From assembly GCF_029267015.1 (NCBI RefSeq), contig NZ_JARIEA010000045.1, forward strand, positions 43,770 through 107,769: DNA of 64,000 nucleotides, in the 5' to 3' direction. A program made the position numbers and the translations under genes. The notes beneath the pieces are model-generated. The model had not been told where the DNA came from. It ran no database searches and saw only the letters and a program-made list of their open reading frames with translations. Position 1 is the stretch's first letter. Each line of letters begins with the position of its first letter. Positions 18,198 through 26,554 of the stretch are shown one piece after another. The stretch is from Sporosarcina ureae. Lineage in GTDB: Bacteria > Bacillota > Bacilli > Bacillales_A > Planococcaceae.

Positions 18198-18815
18198 TTA
18201 ATATGAGATACCGACTCTATATCCTATATCTTCTCCCTTACATAATTCATCATAAGCAAATGCAGCCGTATCTCCAGTAGAGATCTTCGCTCCATCTATC
18301 GGCAAGTAATTTCTTTCTGTTCGGTAATCCCCAACCGCCTCTCCATCAGGTAAATAAGTAGGACAAACTATTGTCCAATCCAAGCCCGAATTTTGCAACA
18401 TAGTAAATACTTTATGGTGTTCTTCTGCTGCAAATGTCAATTTGCGATGAGATTCATTCGATTGATAGCGTAACTTCGACGGTTCTGTTCTACTTTCTAA
18501 TATACCCGCCGTACCGATCGTGACAATTCTTAGGATTTGATGTTCTTGCATTCCTTCTATAATAGCTGGTATCGCTTCTGTAAGTGTTGTGGTTTTATCA
18601 GTGCCAAGAGCACTCACGACTGCTTCAGCACCTACCAACGCATTTTTCACTGCAGTCGAATCACGTACGTCACCTTTAATAATGGTTAGGTTTTCTTGCG
18701 CTTCACACTTCTCTGGTGACCGAACAAATACCGTTACCAAATGACCGTCAGCTAATGCGTGACGGACTATTTCGCTACCCGTACGTCCTGTTGCTCCAAA
18801 AACGACTATTTTCAT
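18198..18815 (-). CDS. NAD(P)-binding SDR-like protein (atypical, BVR-B/NmrA type)
   Basis: A 205-aa Rossmann protein with the dinucleotide motif VVFGATGRTGSEIV at the N-terminus and no canonical YxxxK pair. This is the pattern of atypical SDRs related to flavin/biliverdin reductase B and NmrA-like sensors. Other family blocks are GDVRDSTAVKNALVGAEAVVSALG and LDWTIVCPTYLPDG. GGGAGG lies 8 bp before the ATG. It stands alone between the diguanylate cyclase and the PLD-like gene; the substrate is unknown. Confidence 0.8.
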   Translation of the reverse strand: MKIVVFGATGRTGSEIVRHALADGHLVTVFVRSPEKCEAQENLTIIKGDVRDSTAVKNALVGAEAVVSALGTDKTTTLTEAIPAIIEGMQEHQILRIVTIGTAGILESRTEPSKLRYQSNESHRKLTFAAEEHHKVFTMLQNSGLDWTIVCPTYLPDGEAVGDYRTERNYLPIDGAKISTGDTAAFAYDELCKGEDIGYRVGISY

Positions 18816-18887
18816 TTGTTATTCCTCCCGTTACTTTCAAGAACTCGTTTTATTTACGCTATTATATGATTTGCTATCACATACTAC

Positions 18888-20336
18888 TTAATACGTTGTC
18901 AGCTTAACCCAACGCTGCAATGCATAAATTCCGCGTTGGAAAAACGTCAGGCTGTTTTGATATTCTTCTACATCAAGAGTATATAATGCATCTTCGTTAT
19001 TCCATATCCGATCGAAATATTCATTAATTTCTTCGGTCAACTCGCTATCAGTAGGCGCTATAATGCGGAGATTTGCTTCTAAGTTATAATCTCTTAGCGT
19101 GCGCTCTGTTATATTGGAAGATCCGTTTGTAATGTATGTCTTGTCCGCGGTCTGTACAGTTACCAACTTCGTATGGTATTGACCAATTACGGTATTGTAC
19201 CAACGCACTTTAATTTTATCATCTGTATTTTCCCTGATTTCCTGTACTACTGGGCGATTAGGTAATCCTGACTTTTTACTGCCAAATGAATTTTCATTCG
19301 GATCCAGGACGATTTCTACATGTACACCGCGATTGGCTGCTTCTTCTAACGGTCTAATCACTTCTTGCTCGGAAAGATAAAACATACCCATCCGAATCAA
19401 ATCTCCTTTTTCCGCCTTTTCGATATCATTAACTAAAGCATCCAGTACTTTACTTTCCGTTACATACTGGACTTGATAAGGTCCTTTTTGTTCTTCCACT
19501 TCGATTCGCGGTAATTTTCCGCCTGACGAATACTGAAGCACGGCTTCCTCAGATTCCAATATATCATTCTGCACTGGACCCTTTACTTTAAATGCCACAT
19601 TGCCATGGCGACCGCTTGCTGCGTGTGGATTAGATGAAGTCACCAATGCAGCTTGTTCAGTCACTAGTGTTTTACGATGATTCGCTTTTACGTTTAGCAA
19701 TTTCAGGTAAGAAGAAAACTTTACATCTGGTGCATCACTGGCTAAGAAATTAGGGAAATGATTGCCTCCCTTAAAATCAAACCATTGAAAGAAGATACGA
19801 TATACACCCGAGTATAAAGGCATAGAATCACGTAACGGTTCCAAATCTGTGTACACTACTTGAACCCCTGCTTCTTCAAGCGCTTTAAACCACTCGGATT
19901 CATACGATTCATAGCCGGTATTTACCGGATCCGTTATGTAAACAATGGGCATGTCGGGGAACTCTTCCTTCTTCTTCACGAGAACATCTGTTAGTTGATC
20001 AGCTATTTGAGGAAAGTCTTCTTTCTCATCATAGTAGTCATCCATTAAAAAGAAATCGAGGACAACAAACTCTTGCGCATCTTTAATCATTTGAAATACT
20101 TCATTGAAAATACGGAGTTCTGATTTATAATGATCTTTCTCTTTCGTTTTTGAATATGTCAAATCATAAATGAACTCTACCTCTTCTACTTCATGCAAAT
20201 CCCCTTTGTAGGAGATACCAGGTGGTAATGGTTTATATGTTTGCCATAGCATGACGCCTGCGTATAATAATGCAAAAAATAAAAGTACATAAGACGCTAT
20301 ACGTTTCTTTGTCCACTTGCGTTTCACTTTCTTCAT
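18888..20336 (-). CDS. Phospholipase D-like membrane protein with degenerate HKD motifs
   Basis: A 482-aa protein with one N-terminal membrane anchor (about 12-28) and two PLD-like domains. The first motif region is HRKTLVTE...TSSNPH and the second HTKLVTVQ...TNGSSN. In both, His and Lys of HxKxxxxD are kept but the Asp is replaced (Glu, Gln). It resembles cardiolipin synthase-like proteins of Bacillus without being a clear ClsA/ClsB. Activity may be altered. RBS GGGGGTGGG precedes the ATG; it is monocistronic. Confidence 0.8.
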   Translation of the reverse strand: MKKVKRKWTKKRIASYVLLFFALLYAGVMLWQTYKPLPPGISYKGDLHEVEEVEFIYDLTYSKTKEKDHYKSELRIFNEVFQMIKDAQEFVVLDFFLMDDYYDEKEDFPQIADQLTDVLVKKKEEFPDMPIVYITDPVNTGYESYESEWFKALEEAGVQVVYTDLEPLRDSMPLYSGVYRIFFQWFDFKGGNHFPNFLASDAPDVKFSSYLKLLNVKANHRKTLVTEQAALVTSSNPHAASGRHGNVAFKVKGPVQNDILESEEAVLQYSSGGKLPRIEVEEQKGPYQVQYVTESKVLDALVNDIEKAEKGDLIRMGMFYLSEQEVIRPLEEAANRGVHVEIVLDPNENSFGSKKSGLPNRPVVQEIRENTDDKIKVRWYNTVIGQYHTKLVTVQTADKTYITNGSSNITERTLRDYNLEANLRIIAPTDSELTEEINEYFDRIWNNEDALYTLDVEEYQNSLTFFQRGIYALQRWVKLTTY

Positions 20337-20439
20337 AAAAGCCCACCCCCTTTTTACTTACTATGTACTCTACGATTCAAGCTCGTTACTCTTACTTAAT
20401 ATCCCCTCTCCTTTTTGCTATAAACAACATACGGATTTA

Positions 20440-21216
20440 TTATTTTATCGATAGATAGGGTCTTTCAGCGCGCCACTCGATCGTTACAGGAACTTGATAC
20501 GTCTCTGATAGGAGTTCATCTGTCAAAACTTCTTTTTTAGGACCGCTTGCAACGATCTTTCCTTCTTTTACTAATAGAGCATGAGTAATTTCAGGAACGA
20601 GTTCTTCAATATGATGCGTGACATAAACGAGATGCACATTATTCTTCGTGGCAATTTTAAGCGCTTTAAGAAATTGTTCTCTAGCTAAGATGTCTAGGCC
20701 GGAACACGGCTCATCTAAAATTAATAAATCAGGCTCTCCCATTAATGCACGAGCGATTAACACTCGACGCTTTTCCCCTTCAGATAGCAGTCTGAATTTC
20801 TGTCCTTTTACATGTTGCAATCTAAACTCCTGTACTAAGTAACTCGCTCGTACCCAGTCTTCATCCATGATTTTATCGTAAATACCGAAGCTTGCGAATT
20901 TACCACTGATCACAATCCGCTCAATTGATTCATTCCAGAAAAAGTCTGAGAACTTCTCCAGGGAACTACTGACGAAGCCAATCTTTTTACGTAATTCAGG
21001 TAAATAGGCTTTACCAAATTGCTTACCTAGTACTTCCACTTCACCACTAGACGGAATTTCATATGTAGAAATAATAGATAATAACGACGTCTTACCGGAA
21101 CCATTTAGCCCAAGCATCCCCCACTGCTGTCCTTGTTCTATTTCCCAACTTACGTCTTGCAGTATTTGGTTATCCCCTCTTATAAACTGAACATCTTCTA
21201 CTTTTACAATGGCCAT
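20440..21216 (-). CDS. ylmA: Stand-alone ABC ATPase (YlmA-like)
   Basis: About 258 aa. Walker A is GLNGSGKTS, the signature LLSEGEKRRVLIARAL, Walker B DLLILDEP and the H-loop THHIEE. No permease gene is adjacent, as for B. subtilis YlmA. The signature has Glu-Gly-Glu instead of Gly-Gly-Gln, which is typical of this subgroup and of molybdate-type ATPases (ModF/YlmA). GGGAGG lies 9 bp before the ATG at 21216; an ATG two codons earlier (21222) is alternative. The partner and substrate are unknown. Confidence 0.85.
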   Translation of the reverse strand: MAIVKVEDVQFIRGDNQILQDVSWEIEQGQQWGMLGLNGSGKTSLLSIISTYEIPSSGEVEVLGKQFGKAYLPELRKKIGFVSSSLEKFSDFFWNESIERIVISGKFASFGIYDKIMDEDWVRASYLVQEFRLQHVKGQKFRLLSEGEKRRVLIARALMGEPDLLILDEPCSGLDILAREQFLKALKIATKNNVHLVYVTHHIEELVPEITHALLVKEGKIVASGPKKEVLTDELLSETYQVPVTIEWRAERPYLSIK

Positions 21217-21241
21217 ATACATTTTCCTCCCTATGATAAAA

Positions 21242-21272
21242 GACCGGTTCGTGCACAGGCAACGAACCGGTC
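21242..21272 (-). terminator. Terminator of the BCCT transporter gene
   Basis: GACCGGTTCGT (21242-21252) and ACGAACCGGTC (21262-21272), followed on the minus strand by TTTTAT. Confidence 0.88.
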
Positions 21273-21279
21273 CGTTCTA

Positions 21280-22965
21280 TTATTCATTCTTTTCTTTCTC
21301 AACTTCAAGATACTTCTTTTTTTCAAGCTCTTGATATTTTCTATCGTTCTTTTCTTTTATCTTTTTTGCTCTTTCAGCTTCCTTGCGCGCTTTCTTCTCT
21401 TTTTCACTTTCTTTGCGTTTACGTCTCTTTTTGACTTCGCCTTCTACGTGCTCAAATTGACGAATATCTGTCGGTCTGACAGTAATCGGTTCTTTGGTCA
21501 GTAGTTTTGCTAGTGAGAAGATTAGTAATAATAGAAGTAAGGTAAACGGCAAGGCGGATACAAGTGATGCGGATTGCAAAGCTTCTAATCCACCTGCTGA
21601 TAACAATACAGCTGCAATGGCAGTCATAAGGAATCCCCAGACGAATTTAACAACCAATGGAGGGAACAAACTTCCACGCGTTGTCATACTAGCTAGAATA
21701 TACGTAGCTGAGTCAGCAGACGTGATCAGGAATGTAAAGATCAATACGATAGCGAGGAACGATACAAGACCGGTCATCGGTAAGTGTTGAAGTGTCGCAA
21801 AAATTGCAGACGTAACATCTTTGTCTACTTCTTCTGCAATCTGTGTACCATTGCGTAAGTCACTGTATAAGGCGGTCCCCCCAAGTGTTGCAATCCACAT
21901 ACAAGAAAATGCTGGCGGAATAACCATGACACCCATGATGAATTCACGGATTGTCCGGCCTTTGGAGACGCGCGCAACAAATGCACCTACGAACGGAGAC
22001 CATGCAATTGTCCAAGCCCAGTAGAATATCGTCCAGTCCTTCACCCATGTACCGCCTTGATACGGTTGCAGACGCAAGCTGTACGTAATGAAGTTATTAA
22101 TATAATCCCCTATAGCTAACGTAAAGGTTTCTAGTATAAATACTTTCGGTCCTACTATAAAGAAAAATAGCAATAATGCAATCGCCATACCTAAGTTGAA
22201 GTTTCCGAGGTACGCAATTCCTTTACTTAAGCCCGATGAAGCAGAGGTCATATAGGCAACGAATACTACTGCAATAATGATTAGTTGAATGGTGAATGTA
22301 CTCTTAATATTAAATACATACTCCATTCCCCCACTCATTTGTAGGACACCCATACCTAGTGAAGTAGCAATACCCATGACAGTTGCTACTACCGCAAATG
22401 AATCAATACCTGTCTTCACGTGCCGGTTACTTCCTATTAAGGGCTCGAGTGCGGTGGAAATCAAACCGTCCCTTTTCTTTCGGAACTGTAGGAAGCCAAT
22501 GACCAAACCTACAATACCAAAAATAGCCCATTGTGAAATGCCCCAGTGGAAGAAGGAATACCCCATTGCTATACGAGCAGCTTCTTCTGTCTGCGCTTCA
22601 ACGCCTGCCATAGGAGACTTGAAGTAGTGACTCATTGGTTCTGCCACACCCCAGAATACCAATCCTACACCGAACCCAGCAGAGAACAGCATGCCAATCC
22701 ACGTGAAGAATGGATACTCTGGACGTTCCGTGTCGCCACCCAAGCGGATTGCGCCAAATTTACTGATTGCCAATCCTACCAAAAACACGATAATGATAAA
22801 TACTGTTAGTAAGTAAAACCAACCAAAATTATCTGTTGTGAAATGATAAAGTTTTTCAGATGCTATTCCGAATGATTCAGGTATAACTGTTCCTAATACA
22901 ACAAGTACAAAAATAAATATGGCGGAAATTGAGAACACGGGATTTCTCCAGAATTTTTTATCCAC
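21280..22965 (-). CDS. opuD: BCCT-family glycine betaine transporter (OpuD-like)
   Basis: A 561-aa protein with about 12 transmembrane helices. The BCCT signature is present in WTIFYWAWTIAWSPFVGAFVARVSKGRTIREF, with the Trp box that binds the quaternary ammonium group; GMGVLQMSGGMEYVF contains the Na+-site glycine-rich helix. Sodium-coupled uptake of glycine betaine for osmoprotection is expected. The C-terminal 50 residues are strongly charged, rich in Lys and Glu and probably a coiled coil; in BetP the charged tail senses osmotic stress. The start codon is GTG, with AGGAG 9-10 bp upstream. Confidence 0.92.
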   Translation of the reverse strand: MDKKFWRNPVFSISAIFIFVLVVLGTVIPESFGIASEKLYHFTTDNFGWFYLLTVFIIIVFLVGLAISKFGAIRLGGDTERPEYPFFTWIGMLFSAGFGVGLVFWGVAEPMSHYFKSPMAGVEAQTEEAARIAMGYSFFHWGISQWAIFGIVGLVIGFLQFRKKRDGLISTALEPLIGSNRHVKTGIDSFAVVATVMGIATSLGMGVLQMSGGMEYVFNIKSTFTIQLIIIAVVFVAYMTSASSGLSKGIAYLGNFNLGMAIALLLFFFIVGPKVFILETFTLAIGDYINNFITYSLRLQPYQGGTWVKDWTIFYWAWTIAWSPFVGAFVARVSKGRTIREFIMGVMVIPPAFSCMWIATLGGTALYSDLRNGTQIAEEVDKDVTSAIFATLQHLPMTGLVSFLAIVLIFTFLITSADSATYILASMTTRGSLFPPLVVKFVWGFLMTAIAAVLLSAGGLEALQSASLVSALPFTLLLLLLIFSLAKLLTKEPITVRPTDIRQFEHVEGEVKKRRKRKESEKEKKARKEAERAKKIKEKNDRKYQELEKKKYLEVEKEKNE

Positions 22966-23109
22966 TACTATCGACTCCTAGTGTTCATTTGGTAACTCTC
23001 TTACTACACTCCATACCCTAATTTCATAAGATATAACGTATTTCCGCTTATACATAGTGCAGAAAAGAAAGTTTCTGAACAGATTATAACTGTATATACT
23101 ACACATCAA

Positions 23110-23139
23110 AAAAGGCATCTTCAAGAGAAAATGCCTTTT
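23110..23139 (-). terminator. Terminator of the EAL-HDOD gene
   Basis: AAAAGGCA (23110-23117) and TGCCTTTT (23132-23139), then TTTTTT on the minus strand. Confidence 0.85.
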
Positions 23140-23148
23140 CTTATGTAT

Positions 23149-24396
23149 TCAACTCAATTCTTCCTCTATTCCATGCGACCAGCGCATAGCTTGAAGATAG
23201 ATCTCGCTTAACACTTTCTTCGGAATCGACAGCTCAGCAGATAACCGTTCTACCGTTTCCCAGTCAAAACATTCTACAGCTTTGACCAATTGTAGATAAG
23301 AAGACATTTCAGTCTCTTTTCCATTCAACGTGTCAATAATGACGTCCGATAGTGAAAGCAATGGTAATACATCTTCCCATTTTCGGCGCATCACCGCATC
23401 GATCAATGAAAACATGCCTGTGAGAAAGTATTCATCTTTATTTGACTTTCTTTTATACTTCGCCAACTGTTCACATGCTCTTGCACGACGAAGTGATAAT
23501 TCAACAAGCACTTTCACACGACCATCCTGTTGCTCTACACCTAGATCATGCAACATCAGAACCTGCAACCACTTCTTTGTACCGTTTAAGCCTATCAACA
23601 TGATCGCTTGCTTGATTGAACTGATTTGCCGTGGAATATCAAAGGCTAGTGAATTAATAAAACGCAATAATTTATAGGAGATCGAAACGTCACGCATAAT
23701 CAGATCGCAGAGTTGATCAATGGATTGAGTATCCTTACGAAAATAATCAATAATCTGTAAATGCACTAGCGTATTAGATGGGATATCTGCACTTTTAATA
23801 ATTTCTGGTTTCGCAAAGAAATAACCTTGAAACAAATGATATCCACTTCTTAATGCAAGTTGATAATCCGCTTCCGTCTCTACTTTTTCTGCTAGTAAAA
23901 TAAGCTTTGGATATTTCCGTAAAAATGTTGCAATACGATTTTTCTGAACTACATTCGTCAACATGAAATCTACTTTGACAATATCTACGAGCTCAAATAA
24001 CTGGGAATACATCAAGTACTGGTCTTGTAAAATAAAATCATCAAGAGCTAACGTGAAACCTGCTTCTTTAAACATGCGTAAACGATGTAACAAAGCAGGA
24101 GTAATTTCTACGTCTTCTAGAATCTCGATGACGACTTGATTGGGATCTAAACTCATAAATAAATCCTGTGCCAATAGCTCACCTGAGAAGTTAATGAATG
24201 AACGAACACCACTCGTTACTTGATCAATTCCTACAGAGAGGAATGTATTGACTAACAAACTAATTGTAGCCTGTTCAGGATTAATATCAGGAAAGAAGTT
24301 TTCTTCGCTATTTCGATACAATAATTCGTATGCGTATATATTACCTGGTCGATCAAATATCGGTTGCCTACCGATAAAGATGGAGTAATCATCCAT
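23149..24396 (-). CDS. EAL-HDOD signalling protein (YuxH/CdgJ type)
   Basis: A 415-aa protein with an N-terminal EAL-like domain (about 1-195) and a C-terminal HDOD domain (about 200-400). The EAL motif itself is changed to YELLYRN. LALDDF and LAEKVET survive, while the QGYFFAKP end block is typical of the YuxH family. Loss of several metal ligands implies a non-catalytic c-di-GMP or protein-binding role, as in other EAL-HDOD proteins linked to motility. It is monocistronic, with RBS GGAGATG. Confidence 0.88.
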   Translation of the reverse strand: MDDYSIFIGRQPIFDRPGNIYAYELLYRNSEENFFPDINPEQATISLLVNTFLSVGIDQVTSGVRSFINFSGELLAQDLFMSLDPNQVVIEILEDVEITPALLHRLRMFKEAGFTLALDDFILQDQYLMYSQLFELVDIVKVDFMLTNVVQKNRIATFLRKYPKLILLAEKVETEADYQLALRSGYHLFQGYFFAKPEIIKSADIPSNTLVHLQIIDYFRKDTQSIDQLCDLIMRDVSISYKLLRFINSLAFDIPRQISSIKQAIMLIGLNGTKKWLQVLMLHDLGVEQQDGRVKVLVELSLRRARACEQLAKYKRKSNKDEYFLTGMFSLIDAVMRRKWEDVLPLLSLSDVIIDTLNGKETEMSSYLQLVKAVECFDWETVERLSAELSIPKKVLSEIYLQAMRWSHGIEEELS

Positions 24397-24815
24397 TTAA
24401 TTCATCTCCACGTTTCATTTAAATATCTCACTTCATTTGTATTCATTCAACAGCACTAGGCATTTTAAGTAATTTACTAGTCATTTTAGCCATCTAATTC
24501 TTTACTCCCTCCATTGTACTAGATTTCAATGTATTTATAAATGTATTAATTACATATAACTATTTTATTACATGAGTTTCCGACTACTACTGTTTATTTA
24601 TTGCACAGTTTCTAAGAGAAAGAGAAAACGTCCATTCACTGCGTTTCCGTGAAGCGGTCGAAGGCTTGAAGGATGAACGTGACGGGAAAAAACCTTCTAC
24701 TATAGAAGGGGCTCCTATTCTCTATTCAACAGAGAGGACGGAGACCTTTTTAGTGTTTAATTATACGAGTTCAATGGTATCTTTTGTAGAGAGGGTAGAT
24801 ACGGAGGTGTTCTTT
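24397..24815. other. Gene-free stretch before the UbiB-like gene
   Basis: About 420 bp between divergently arranged genes. The left half is AT-rich. The right half has small dyads (CCTTC...GAAGG near 24691-24707; TCTCTATTCAACAGAGA near 24719-24735). An in-frame ATG at 24666 opens into the UbiB-like gene but lacks an SD and adds 50 residues unlike the family. No recognised riboswitch. Confidence 0.5.
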
Positions 24816-26483
24816 TTGTTAAAACGAAGAATGAAAAATGCACAACGTTCACAAGAAATCATCAATGTCTTTTTAAGAAATGGATTTAGTCATATCTTAT
24901 TTCGTCTTGGACTGACAGATCGTAAATTCGCTTCTGTGGACGAACAAGTTGATTTGAATTTGTATCATGTCGGTAAAAAATTACGAACTGCATTAGAACA
25001 ACTTGGACCAACTTTCGTTAAGCTTGGACAAATCGCCAGCGGCCGTCGGGATTTAGTGCCTGAGGAAATTGCTTCAGAGCTTGAGAAACTACAAGACCAT
25101 GTAGAATCTTTTCCATTTGAAGTTGTGAGGGAAATCATTGAGCATCAATTAGGTGGAACAATTGAAGAGCTCTTTTTGGAATTCAATGAAAAACCACTCG
25201 CTTCAGCTTCTATAGGTCAAGTGCATACCGCTCGTTTGCCTAGCGGTGAACACGTAGCTGTGAAAGTCCAGCGACCTAATATCCAACAACAAATAAATAC
25301 TGACCTAGCCATATTGCACGACTTGGCAGGGTTTCTTGAGAAGAATATGGACTGGGCGAAAGCGTATCATATAAAAGATTTAATCTATGAGTTCTCTCAT
25401 TCACTACGGGAGGAACTGGATTACCAACTGGAAGGCCGTAACGCTGAACGGATCTCGCAGCAATTTGTGAAAGATCCTACTATTCAAGTCCCAGTAGTCT
25501 ACGATGAATACACTACGCGTGTTGTCTTAACAGCGGGTTTGGTTACAGGTATTAAAGTGAGCAATGTCGGACAACTAGATAGCGAAGGATATGATCGTAA
25601 GGTGATTGCAAAAAGAATTGCGGATTCCATGCTCTCACAAGTAATGGAAAACGGCTTTTTCCACGGCGATCCCCATCCCGGTAATATCTTCATTGCACCT
25701 GGAAACGTTATTCATTATTTGGATTTCGGTATGGTCGGGCAACTCAGCAAGGAAATGACGTATCACTTTATTTCTTTACTCATTGCTTTACAAAAAGGAA
25801 ATATCGCTCGATTAATCGATGTATTCGAAGCTATGAATATCTTGCATGAAAACACTAACACCGATGCATTGTATCGTGACTTGCAAATTATTCAACGGAA
25901 ATATTATGAAACATCCCTTACCGACTTAAGATTAGGCGATGTATTTATGGAGATTTTCTCAATTGCTTATCGACACCGCATACGTCTGCCGAATGAAATC
26001 GCCATTCTTGTAAAAGTAATTCTTACACTTGAAGGTGTACTAGGAAAGTTGGATCCTTCTTTTAGTATTATGAAAGCCATCGAACCGTATGGTAAAAAGA
26101 TGGTATTCAAACAATTCGACCCACGCTACTTACTAGAAAACGGCTGGCATACCTTTGTAAAGAATGCAGAAATTTTATCCGAGTTACCAAACGATATGAA
26201 AAAAGCTATCAAAACTATAGAAAAAGGTAAAGTGGAATTAGACGTCGGCTTGAAGCAAACGAACATTATATTCCGCCGGCTTGATAAGATTGCCAATCGC
26301 TTATCCTTAAGTATTGTGTTGTTGGCATTTAGCATTCTCATGGTTGGTCTCATTATCGGTTCTGCCATCGCTGGACAAACTGCTCTCTTCTTAAAGTTAC
26401 CTCTAATAGAAGTCGGCGCGGTCATCGCGGCTTTAATGTTTTCGTACTTATTATTTTCCATCGTACGTTCCGGTAGAATATAG
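24816..26483 (+). CDS. ABC1/UbiB-family atypical kinase-like protein
   Basis: About 555 aa. The family hallmarks are the KxGQ motif (FVKLGQIASGR), the Ala-rich ASIGQVHTARL loop replacing a P-loop, the VKVQRP lysine, and FFHGDPHPGNIF and YLDFGMVG, which supply metal and catalytic residues. Two transmembrane helices end the protein. Members support isoprenoid-quinone synthesis in other organisms; the role in menaquinone-only Firmicutes is unsettled. The start is a TTG at 24816 because GGAGGTG lies 5 bp upstream and the protein then begins as LLKRRMKNAQR, like its relatives. Confidence 0.88.
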   Translation: MLKRRMKNAQRSQEIINVFLRNGFSHILFRLGLTDRKFASVDEQVDLNLYHVGKKLRTALEQLGPTFVKLGQIASGRRDLVPEEIASELEKLQDHVESFPFEVVREIIEHQLGGTIEELFLEFNEKPLASASIGQVHTARLPSGEHVAVKVQRPNIQQQINTDLAILHDLAGFLEKNMDWAKAYHIKDLIYEFSHSLREELDYQLEGRNAERISQQFVKDPTIQVPVVYDEYTTRVVLTAGLVTGIKVSNVGQLDSEGYDRKVIAKRIADSMLSQVMENGFFHGDPHPGNIFIAPGNVIHYLDFGMVGQLSKEMTYHFISLLIALQKGNIARLIDVFEAMNILHENTNTDALYRDLQIIQRKYYETSLTDLRLGDVFMEIFSIAYRHRIRLPNEIAILVKVILTLEGVLGKLDPSFSIMKAIEPYGKKMVFKQFDPRYLLENGWHTFVKNAEILSELPNDMKKAIKTIEKGKVELDVGLKQTNIIFRRLDKIANRLSLSIVLLAFSILMVGLIIGSAIAGQTALFLKLPLIEVGAVIAALMFSYLLFSIVRSGRI

Positions 26484-26554
26484 TCTTCAGTTTATCCTCT
26501 CGTAATTGGGGAATAAGAAAGGCAGACTACTATTTTACGATAGGAGGATTTTTT

